DNA from: Bryobacterales bacterium
Lineage (GTDB): Bacteria > Acidobacteriota > Terriglobia > Bryobacterales > Bryobacteraceae
DNA length: 5,069 nucleotides
Assembly: GCA_003487005.1 (NCBI GenBank)
Contig: DNFG01000431.1
Span: 3,048 to 8,116, forward strand
Reading direction: 5' to 3'
The translations under genes were made by a program, and so were the position numbers. This document shows positions 1 to 5,069 of the stretch, piece after piece. The notes under the pieces were generated by a model. That model was not told the DNA's origin and searched no databases. It saw only the letters and a program-made list of their open reading frames with translations. Each line of letters starts with the position of its first letter. Within the stretch, counting starts at the first letter, position 1.

Positions 1-879
1 CCCCGCGACGGAGAGGGCGCCGGCGGGTTCGAGGACGGAGCGGGTGTCCTCGAAGACATCCTTGATGGCGGCGCAGATTTCGTCGGTGGTGACGGTGACG
101 ATTTCGTCGGCGTAGAGGGCGGCGAGGCGGAAGGTCTCCGTGCCGGCCTGTTTGACGGCGACGCCGTCGGCGAAGAGGTTGACGTGTTTGAGGCGGACGG
201 GCGCGCCGGCTTCGAGGGCGGCGTGCATGGAGGCGGCGTCGACGGGTTCGACACCGATGACCTTGATCTCGGGGCGGACGCGTTTGATGTAGGCGGCGAC
301 GCCGCCGAGGAGGCCGCCGCCGCCGACGGGGACGAAGACGGCGGTGATGGGTTGGGGGTGGCGGAGAAGGATCTCCATGGCGATGGTGCCCTGACCGGCG
401 ATGATGTCGGGGTCATCGTAGGGGTGGATAAAGGTGGCGCCGGAATCAGTGGCGAGGGCGGCGGCGTGGCGATAGGCGTCGTCGTAGGATTCGCCGTGGA
501 GGACGACACGCGCGCCGCGGGCGGCGACGGCGTTGACCTTGATACGCGGCGTGGTGACGGGCATGACGATGGTGGCCTGGCAGTGGAGACGCGCGGCGGC
601 GAGGGCGACGCCCTGAGCGTGATTGCCGGCGGAAGCGGCGACGACGCCGCGAGCGAGGGTCTCGGGGGAGAGGCCGCTCATTTTGTTGTAAGCGCCGCGG
701 AGTTTGAAGGAGAAGACGGGTTGCTGGTCCTCGCGCTTGAGGAGGACGCGGGCGCGCAGGCGGGCGGAGAGGAGGGGGGCGGGGTCGAGGGCGGATTCGA
801 TGGCGACGTCGTAGACGCGCGCGGTGAGAATGCGCGAGAGGTAATCGGGTTGGCGTTCAGGCTCGGGGGCCCGGGTCAC
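1..879 (-). CDS. ilvA: Threonine ammonia-lyase (threonine dehydratase), biosynthetic type, C-terminus beyond window
   Basis: PLP enzyme that deaminates L-threonine to 2-oxobutanoate and ammonia, the committed step of isoleucine synthesis in the cytoplasm. My reverse-strand translation gives 293 residues with no stop before the window edge. Seen: the PLP-lysine motif SFKLRGAY with Lys59, SAGNHAQG at about 83-90, the phosphate-binding glycine loop VPVGGGGL with glycines 186-189, and [14 protein letters not shown] near 276-289. These match the fold-type II threonine dehydratase family, and the wording is closer to the long biosynthetic IlvA of E. coli than to the catabolic TdcB. The C-terminal regulatory (ACT-like) part would lie outside the window, so feedback control by isoleucine cannot be judged. 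The start is GTG at 879, chosen because it overlaps the dnaJ stop in a GTGA arrangement and has AAGGA nine bases upstream; no ATG in frame fits. Serine or diaminopropionate lyases are less likely alternatives. Confidence 0.94.
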   Translation of the reverse strand, partial: MTRAPEPERQPDYLSRILTARVYDVAIESALDPAPLLSARLRARVLLKREDQQPVFSFKLRGAYNKMSGLSPETLARGVVAASAGNHAQGVALAAARLHCQATIVMPVTTPRIKVNAVAARGARVVLHGESYDDAYRHAAALATDSGATFIHPYDDPDIIAGQGTIAMEILLRHPQPITAVFVPVGGGGLLGGVAAYIKRVRPEIKVIGVEPVDAASMHAALEAGAPVRLKHVNLFADGVAVKQAGTETFRLAALYADEIVTVTTDEICAAIKDVFEDTRSVLEPAGALSVAG

Positions 880-2003
880 ATCAAGTAGTCCTTCAGTTTT
901 TCGAGCAGCGATTTCTCCTGGGGTTCGTTCTCGGCGGGGAGGGTATCGCGGAGTTGTTCGAGGAGTTTGCGCTGCTCGCGATTGAGTTTGCGGGGGGTTT
1001 TGACTTCGATGTGGACAATGAGGTCGCCGCGGCCGCCGCCGTTGACGAAGGGGACGCCTTTATTGCGGAGGCGGAGGGTTTCACCGCTCTGGATGCCGTC
1101 GGGGACTTTGAGGGTTTCGAGGCCGTCGAAGGTGAGGACGTGGACTTCGGTACCGAGAGCGGCCTGGGCGATATTAACGGGGATGACGCAGTGGAGGTCA
1201 TACTCGCGGCGTTCGAAGACGGGATGGGCGGCGACGGAGAGGAAGACGTAGAGGTCGCCGGGGGGGCCGCCATTGGAACCGGGTTGGCCTTCGCCGCCGA
1301 CGCGGAGTTTCATGCCGGTATCGACGCCGGCGGGGATTTTGACCTTAAGCTTTTTGGTGGTCTGGATGTAGGCTTCGCCCTTGCACTTCTTGCAGGGGCG
1401 GCGGAGGATCTTGCCGCGGCCGCCACACTGGCCGCAGGTTTTGCGAATGGAGAGGAAGCCCTGCTGGTAGAAGACTTCGCCACGGCCACGGCAGACGGAG
1501 CAGGTGGTCCAGCCGTCTTCGGCTTCGGCGCCGGAGCCGTTGCAGGCGTCGCAGGCTTCGAGGCGGGGGACCTGGATGGATTCTTCGAGGCCGCGCATGG
1601 AGTCCTCGAAGGAGATCTCAAGGTCGTAGCGGACGTCGTCGCCGCGCTGGGCGCGATTGCGGCGGCGGCCGCCGCCGGAACCAAACATGTCGCCGAAGCC
1701 GAAGAAGTCGCCGAAGATATCGGCGAAGTCGGAGAAGGCGTCGGCATTGAAGTCGGGGGCGGCGCCAGACGCGCCGAGGCCGGCGTGGCCGTAGTTGTCA
1801 TAGGCCTGGCGTTTGCCGGCATCGCTGAGGACGGAGTAGGCTTCGGCGGCTTCCTTGAAGCGTTCTTCGGCGTCTTTGTCGCCTGGGTTGCGGTCGGGGT
1901 GGTACTTGAGAGCGAGTTTGCGGTATGCGCTCTTGAGTTCGGATTCGGAGGCGCCGCGAGCGACGCCAAGGACTTCGTAATAATCACGCTTGGCGGCAGG
2001 CAT
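876..2003 (-). CDS. dnaJ: Chaperone protein DnaJ (Hsp40, type I), complete
   Basis: Co-chaperone that delivers unfolded clients to DnaK and stimulates its ATPase; cytoplasmic. With the ATG at 2003 it is 375 residues, normal for type I DnaJ. Domains in order: J domain, residues about 6-72, with the essential HPD at 35-37; Gly/Phe-rich linker about 83-112; zinc-binding domain with four CxxCxG repeats at 151, 168, 190 and 204; client-binding beta domains from about 215 to the end. The fourth repeat ends GEA, where the family usually has GxG; all eight zinc cysteines are present. A TTG at 2009 would add two residues, but [14 protein letters not shown] resembles usual DnaJ starts, so I prefer the ATG. 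No clear Shine-Dalgarno is visible; the gene begins six bases after the grpE stop, so reinitiation is likely. Its stop overlaps the ilvA start by four bases. dnaK is not adjacent. Confidence 0.98.
   Translation of the reverse strand: MPAAKRDYYEVLGVARGASESELKSAYRKLALKYHPDRNPGDKDAEERFKEAAEAYSVLSDAGKRQAYDNYGHAGLGASGAAPDFNADAFSDFADIFGDFFGFGDMFGSGGGRRRNRAQRGDDVRYDLEISFEDSMRGLEESIQVPRLEACDACNGSGAEAEDGWTTCSVCRGRGEVFYQQGFLSIRKTCGQCGGRGKILRRPCKKCKGEAYIQTTKKLKVKIPAGVDTGMKLRVGGEGQPGSNGGPPGDLYVFLSVAAHPVFERREYDLHCVIPVNIAQAALGTEVHVLTFDGLETLKVPDGIQSGETLRLRNKGVPFVNGGGRGDLIVHIEVKTPRKLNREQRKLLEQLRDTLPAENEPQEKSLLEKLKDYLM
889..893 (-). promoter_or_regulatory. Ribosome binding site of ilvA inside the dnaJ 3' end
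   Basis: AAGGA on the minus strand, nine bases before the GTG start at 879, lying within the last codons of dnaJ. It decides the GTG start and supports translational coupling of ilvA to dnaJ. Confidence 0.6.
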
Positions 2004-2009
2004 AGGCAA

Positions 2010-2549
2010 TTAACTGCGAGAGGCGACGCGCACCATGGACGGGCGGAGGAGGCGGCCCTTGAAAAGGTAGCCGCGTTGCAGGTCCTGGAAGACGGTCTGG
2101 TCCTCGTGTTCCTCGGAGGGGACCATTTCGATGGCGTTATGGAAATTGGGGTCGAAGGGTTGACCTTCGGCGGGGATGGGTTCGAGGCCGAGTTTGGCGA
2201 GGGTATCGGCGAGGCGTTGCTGGATGAGGGCGACGCCTTTGGCGTAGTCGGGGTCGGCGCAGGGTTGGGCGAGGGCGCGTTCGAAGTCGTCGAGGATGGG
2301 GAGGAGGGACTTGACGGCGTCGGCGGCGGCGAATTCGATCAGTTCGGTGCGTTCGCGGTCGGTGCGTTTGCGGAAGTTGTCGAACTCGGCGGCGCGGCGG
2401 AGCAGCATTTCCTGGAGGTCGGCTTTATCGCGGAGGAGTTGGTCGCGTTCGGCGATGAGGGCGTCCGGGGTGGCCTCGGCGGGCGGTTCGGAGATGGGTT
2501 CGCCGGCATCGGGCGCAGATTCGGCTTGGGGCAGTTCCTGGTCCGTCAT
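2010..2549 (-). CDS. grpE: Nucleotide exchange factor GrpE, complete
   Basis: Exchange factor that releases ADP from DnaK, completing the DnaK-DnaJ-GrpE chaperone cycle in the cytoplasm; family members act as dimers. It has 179 residues, a usual GrpE length. Residues 1-30 are acidic and Pro/Ala-rich, probably disordered. A long helix of coiled-coil type follows at about 30-90, including AAEFDNFRKRTDRER. The C-terminal beta domain carries the GrpE signature: FDPNFHNAIEMVPSEEHED at about 132-150, then VFQDLQRGYLFKGRLLRPSMV at about 153-173. The start is ATG at 2549; the bases before it (GTAACCCCC) contain no Shine-Dalgarno, which is unusual for the first codon after a 45-base gap. It sits between hrcA and dnaJ and is probably co-transcribed with both. 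Confidence 0.97.
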   Translation of the reverse strand: MTDQELPQAESAPDAGEPISEPPAEATPDALIAERDQLLRDKADLQEMLLRRAAEFDNFRKRTDRERTELIEFAAADAVKSLLPILDDFERALAQPCADPDYAKGVALIQQRLADTLAKLGLEPIPAEGQPFDPNFHNAIEMVPSEEHEDQTVFQDLQRGYLFKGRLLRPSMVRVASRS

Positions 2550-2553
2550 GGGG

Positions 2554-2574
2554 GTTACAAACTTTCAGCGTAAC
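2554..2574. repeat. Short inverted repeat (GTTAC-N11-GTAAC) just before grpE
   Basis: A perfect 5-base inverted repeat with an 11-base loop, ending four bases before the grpE ATG, where a ribosome binding site would be expected. It could form a small hairpin in the mRNA or act as part of an operator. The stem is short and does not extend, so chance is quite possible. Confidence 0.35.
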
Positions 2575-2584
2575 AGAGTGTTGG
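2558..2584. promoter_or_regulatory. Degenerate CIRCE-like element between hrcA and grpE
   Basis: CIRCE, the HrcA operator, is TTAGCACTC-N9-GAGTGCTAA. Read on the plus strand this segment is CAAACTTTC, nine bases, then GAGTGTTGG. The right half matches consensus at 6 of 9 (GAGTG intact) and the left at 4 of 9, with exactly the expected spacer. The halves also match each other as an inverted repeat at 6 of 9. The position before grpE fits a heat-shock operator, but the match is weak and may be chance. Confidence 0.25.
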
Positions 2585-2594
2585 GGGCGGCGGT

Positions 2595-3626
2595 TCAGGC
2601 GTGGAGGGTGCGCAGGGCCTCGCCGACATGGAGGACGGCGGACATGACTCGGGGATAGTTCATGCGCATGGGGCCGAGGACGGCCATGCGGGCGGCGAGA
2701 CCGCCGGGGAGTTCGATGGTGAGACCGATGAGGGCGAATTCATCGAGAGCGGGATGGGCTTCGCGGAGGCCGACGCGGACCTGGACCTGTTCACCGCCGG
2801 CGCCGAGGAACTGGTCGAGGATTTCGATGAGGCGTTTCTTCTCTTCGAGGGCGTGGAGGAGATCGCGGAGTTTTTCCTTGGTGAGGTGGAGGTCGAGTCC
2901 GACGAGATTGGAGGCGCCGTTGAGGTAGACGACGGGGGTGAGGCCGATATCGAGGAGGCCTTTGGAATAGAGGATGGTGAGGCGGCGGAGGAGGGAGTCG
3001 TAGGCGGCGGATTCGAGTTCGAGGCGGCGCTCCATTTCGATGCGGATGGCGGGGAGGGTCCAGCCGGCGAAGTGGAGGTTGACGTAGTTGCGGATGGAGG
3101 TGAGATCGTCCTGGGAGACGGGTTCGTCGAGTTGGACGAGCTGGTTGCGGACCATGCCATCGCGGGTAACGACAACCATGAGGACGCGGTGGTCGGGGAG
3201 GGCGAGGAGTTCGATCTGGTCGAGGGTCAGGGTGGCGGTGGGGATGGCGGCGGCGATGCCGACGTTGCGGGTGAGTTCGGTGAGGAGGGAGGTAGCGCGT
3301 TCGGCGCGCTGGTCGACGGTCTGGAGTTGGTTGAGGTCGGAGCGGAGGCGGGTGAGTTCGTTGGCGAGAAGGCGGTGGGCGGCGAGGGATTCGGCGAAGT
3401 GGCGGAAGGCCTTGGCGGTGGGGACGCGGCCGGCGGAGGTGTGGGGCTGATCGAGGTAGCCTTCATCGGCGAGATCGGCCATGATGTTGCGGATGGTGGC
3501 GGGGCTGATCTGATCGCGGCGGCGGCGGGCGATGATGCGGGAGGCGACGGGTTCGCCGGTTTCAATATAGGCCTGCACAATGGCGTGGAGCACTTCAGCC
3601 GTGCGTGGAGACATTGTCCGGTCCAT
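2595..3626 (-). CDS. hrcA: Heat-inducible transcription repressor HrcA, complete
   Basis: Repressor of class I heat-shock genes; family members bind the CIRCE operator as dimers and depend on GroE for activity. With the ATG at 3626 it has 343 residues, a usual length. The N-terminal winged helix-turn-helix spans about 1-75 and includes the recognition segment SPATIRNIMADLADEGYL at 41-58, followed by the wing HTSAGRVPT at 62-70. The middle GAF-like and dimerization part follows, and the family-typical C-terminal motif GPMRMNYPRVMSAV begins at 318. The ATG at 3626 is favoured over an upstream GTG at 3650 and an internal ATG at 3614, because CCAGGA lies five bases before it. hrcA is first in the minus-strand cluster and is preceded by a TATAAT promoter. 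I see no canonical CIRCE upstream, so autoregulation by the usual operator is not evident here. Confidence 0.97.
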   Translation of the reverse strand: MDRTMSPRTAEVLHAIVQAYIETGEPVASRIIARRRRDQISPATIRNIMADLADEGYLDQPHTSAGRVPTAKAFRHFAESLAAHRLLANELTRLRSDLNQLQTVDQRAERATSLLTELTRNVGIAAAIPTATLTLDQIELLALPDHRVLMVVVTRDGMVRNQLVQLDEPVSQDDLTSIRNYVNLHFAGWTLPAIRIEMERRLELESAAYDSLLRRLTILYSKGLLDIGLTPVVYLNGASNLVGLDLHLTKEKLRDLLHALEEKKRLIEILDQFLGAGGEQVQVRVGLREAHPALDEFALIGLTIELPGGLAARMAVLGPMRMNYPRVMSAVLHVGEALRTLHA

Positions 3627-3631
3627 AGGAT

Positions 3632-3637
3632 TCCTGG
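3632..3637 (-). promoter_or_regulatory. Ribosome binding site of hrcA
   Basis: CCAGGA on the minus strand, five bases before the ATG at 3626. It is the main reason for choosing that start over the GTG at 3650 and the ATG at 3614. Confidence 0.55.
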
Positions 3638-3665
3638 AAGCTTGTAACACTTTCCCTTGTTCATG

Positions 3666-3692
3666 ATTATAGAATCTCGGACGTGATCACAA
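3666..3692 (-). promoter_or_regulatory. Sigma-70-type promoter of the hrcA operon
   Basis: On the minus strand a perfect -10 box TATAAT (3671 to 3666) follows TTGTGA (3692 to 3687), four of six to the -35 consensus, with a 15-base spacer, slightly short. Transcription would start near 3659-3660, giving a leader of about 33 bases to the hrcA ATG. The AT-rich -10 region stands out in GC-rich surroundings. The -35 box lies over the first codons proposed for the sulfatase. Confidence 0.55.
3683..3690. promoter_or_regulatory. 8-base palindrome GTGATCAC at the divergent promoter
   Basis: A perfect palindrome that overlaps both the -35 region of the hrcA promoter and the proposed GTG start codon of the sulfatase. 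A dimeric regulator could bind here, but eight bases is short and the arms do not extend, so this is only a candidate operator. Confidence 0.2.
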
Positions 3693-5069
3693 GAAGGGCA
3701 TTCTGCGCAGCGCCGGCGGTGGTGAGCCGCGGGCAGGGGACGAAGCGGCCGAACCTGTTGTTTCTGATGGCGGATGATCACGCCGGGTATGTGTTGGGGG
3801 CGGACGGAGACCGGCAGGCGGCGACGCCGAATCTGGACCGGCTGGCGGGGGAGGGATTGCGGTTCAGCCGGCATTACTGCAATTCGCCGGTGTGCACACC
3901 GTCGCGGCAGTCGCTATTGACGGGGCAGATGCCGCACAGTGCGGGGGTGACGCAGTTGCGGACGGCGTTGAGCGAGGAGAAGCCGACGCTGGCGAAGCAG
4001 TTGCGGGCGGCGGGGTATCAGACGGCGGCGTTCGGGAAGATGCACTTCAATCAGCCTGGGCGGCCGGGGTTGCACGGGTTTGATGTGTGCATGACCGAGG
4101 ACCAGATGATGAAGCGGTGGCGGGAGGCGGTGAAGGAGGGGCCGCTGCCGGAGGGGGTGGCGACGCAGCCATTGCCGTGGCAGCCGTTCCGGACGCCGGC
4201 GGCACAGTGGTTGAACGCCGAGAAGCGGCCGTATCCGAGGGTGGACGCGGAGATGCGGGGGACGTTCATCGCGGAGCAGGCGTGCGAGTACCTGGAGGCG
4301 AACGCGGGGAAGCCGTTTGCGTTGTGGGTGAGTTTGCACGAGCCTCATTCGCCATTTGATTTTCCGGTGGAGGACCGGGAACGGTTCGCGGCGGAGACGT
4401 TCACGGCGCCGCGGGTGGGACCGGAAGACGCGTGGCAGATTCCGCTGATCTTCCGGGGGTTGAGCGACGAGCAGAAGCGGGGGATCATGGCGGCGTATTA
4501 CACGTCGGCGCATTTTCTGGACAGGAATCTGGGGCGGGTGCTGGGGAAGTTGAAGGAGTTGGGACTGGAGGAAGAGACGCTGGTGGTGTACACGGCGGAT
4601 CACGGATATTGCCTGGGTCATCATGGGCGGTTCGAGAAGCACTGCGGGTATGAACCGGCGCTGCGGGTCCCGCTGCTGGTGCGGTGGCCGGGGCGGGTGA
4701 AGGCGGGGGTGGTGACGGATTTCACGGAGCACGTGGATTTGGGGCCGGCGGTGCTGGAGATGCTGGGGGCGCCGGCACTGCCGGTGATGCACGGGCAGGC
4801 GTTGACGCCGTACTTGAGGGGAGGGCGTCCAGGGAAGCCGCGGGATCATGTCTTTCTGGAGTACCAGGAGAACGAGGAGGTGTACATCCGGGATGCGCGG
4901 TGGAAGTTCATCCACGGGTCGGGCAAGCGGCGGCGGATGGATGGCTACGAGACGGACAATCCGGCGCCGGGGCGGTATTCGCGGCTGTTTGATCTGCGGA
5001 GGGATCCTGGGGAGTTCCGGGATGTGTCGGCGCGGGAGCGGCAGGGGGGGGGGGGGGTGGTGGGGCGCG
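3683..5069 (+). CDS. Type I sulfatase (formylglycine-dependent), C-terminus beyond window
   Basis: Hydrolyses sulfate esters; the substrate cannot be told from the sequence. I read the frame open from 3683 to the window end, about 462 residues, so most of the protein is present. Seen: the metal-binding NLLFLMADDH with Asp31 and Asp32; the maturation motif CTPSR at 71-75, where Cys71 would be converted to formylglycine by FGE; GKMH at 118-121; HEPHSPF at 219-225; and TADHG with Asp306 and His307, followed by Lys319. All are expected active-site positions of the S1 family, in the choline-sulfatase/arylsulfatase-like group. The start is uncertain: no ATG precedes the conserved core, and GTG at 3683 gives ITRRAF, resembling a twin-arginine export signal but with a very short hydrophobic stretch. 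Further GTG codons occur at 3719 and 3722. No clear Shine-Dalgarno is visible. Codons are strongly G-ending, unlike the minus-strand genes. Residues after about 453 enter a poly-G run and may be unreliable. Confidence 0.93.
   Translation, partial: MITRRAFCAAPAVVSRGQGTKRPNLLFLMADDHAGYVLGADGDRQAATPNLDRLAGEGLRFSRHYCNSPVCTPSRQSLLTGQMPHSAGVTQLRTALSEEKPTLAKQLRAAGYQTAAFGKMHFNQPGRPGLHGFDVCMTEDQMMKRWREAVKEGPLPEGVATQPLPWQPFRTPAAQWLNAEKRPYPRVDAEMRGTFIAEQACEYLEANAGKPFALWVSLHEPHSPFDFPVEDRERFAAETFTAPRVGPEDAWQIPLIFRGLSDEQKRGIMAAYYTSAHFLDRNLGRVLGKLKELGLEEETLVVYTADHGYCLGHHGRFEKHCGYEPALRVPLLVRWPGRVKAGVVTDFTEHVDLGPAVLEMLGAPALPVMHGQALTPYLRGGRPGKPRDHVFLEYQENEEVYIRDARWKFIHGSGKRRRMDGYETDNPAPGRYSRLFDLRRDPGEFRDVSARERQGGGGVVGR
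5044..5057. repeat. 14-base G homopolymer near the window end
   Basis: An uninterrupted run of 14 Gs, 12 bases from the right edge, inside the sulfatase frame. It would encode four glycines where sulfatases usually have an ordinary helical tail. It is more likely a sequencing or assembly artefact at a contig end than real coding sequence. Confidence 0.8.

Noticed and set aside
184..888. A 234-codon open frame on the plus strand opposite ilvA
   Set aside because: Low-complexity Gly/Asp-rich product antisense to a clear threonine dehydratase with all its motifs.
954..2573. A 539-codon open frame on the plus strand, opposite dnaJ and grpE
   Set aside because: It is antisense to two certain genes, gives a monotonous Gly/Ala/Glu/Val-rich product with no recognisable domain, and is explained by GC-rich codons that leave the opposite strand free of stops.
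2601..3647. A 348-codon open frame on the plus strand opposite hrcA
   Set aside because: Same cause: low-complexity acidic Gly-rich product, exactly antisense to a well-supported hrcA.
3644..3670. A CIRCE operator before hrcA
   Set aside because: The segment GTAACACTT-N9-CATGATTAT matches consensus at 6 of 9 in the left half but only 3 of 9 in the right, so it is not annotated as an operator.
3627..3682. A bidirectional terminator or small RNA in the divergent spacer
   Set aside because: The spacer is only 56 bases, is largely taken up by the hrcA promoter and leader, and shows no stable GC stem followed by a T run.
3774..3781. A second copy of TGATCAC as a paired operator with the one at 3684-3690
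   Set aside because: It encodes the conserved Asp-Asp-His of the sulfatase active site, so protein constraint explains it.
3914..4915. A 333-codon open frame on the minus strand opposite the sulfatase
   Set aside because: Its product is an Arg/Pro/Leu/His-rich string typical of an antisense shadow; the plus-strand frame carries every sulfatase active-site motif.

Overview
The window is GC-rich bacterial DNA holding five genes in two transcription units. Four genes lie on the minus strand, read right to left: hrcA, grpE, dnaJ and ilvA. One, a type I sulfatase, diverges from hrcA on the plus strand. IlvA and the sulfatase both run off the window edges. The gene mix (an hrcA-grpE-dnaJ heat-shock cluster next to a C-x-P-S-R sulfatase with a Tat-like N-terminus) and the base composition suggest Acidobacteriota, perhaps of the Solibacter/Bryobacter type. 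Planctomycetes are a weaker alternative. This placement is inferred from general familiarity, not from a search.

Layout: positions 1-879 (minus) hold the first 293 residues of biosynthetic-type threonine ammonia-lyase (ilvA). Positions 876-2003 (minus) hold a complete type I DnaJ, with dnaK absent between grpE and dnaJ. Positions 2010-2549 (minus) hold grpE. Positions 2550-2594 are a 45-base gap carrying a short inverted repeat and a degenerate CIRCE-like element. Positions 2595-3626 (minus) hold the heat-shock repressor hrcA. Positions 3627-3682 are a divergent spacer with a good TATAAT-type promoter facing hrcA. Positions 3683-5069 (plus) hold a nearly complete sulfatase whose last bases enter a 14-G run that looks like a low-quality contig end.

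How the genes work together: HrcA represses class I heat-shock genes; GrpE and DnaJ are the nucleotide-exchange factor and J-domain co-chaperone of DnaK. The minus-strand genes are packed closely: 45 bases, then 6 bases, then a 4-base overlap. They probably form one transcript starting near position 3660, so ilvA, the committed step of isoleucine synthesis, appears to be translationally coupled to dnaJ. The sulfatase is a separate unit with no evident link to the chaperones.

The plus strand is G-rich throughout, whichever strand is coding. Minus-strand genes therefore favour C-ending codons and the sulfatase favours G-ending ones, which looks like a replication-strand bias. I found no RNA genes, CRISPR arrays, insertion sequences or phage genes, and no convincing previously undescribed system. 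The points worth a second look are the dnaJ-ilvA coupling, the lack of a canonical CIRCE, the crowded divergent promoter and the odd sulfatase N-terminus.
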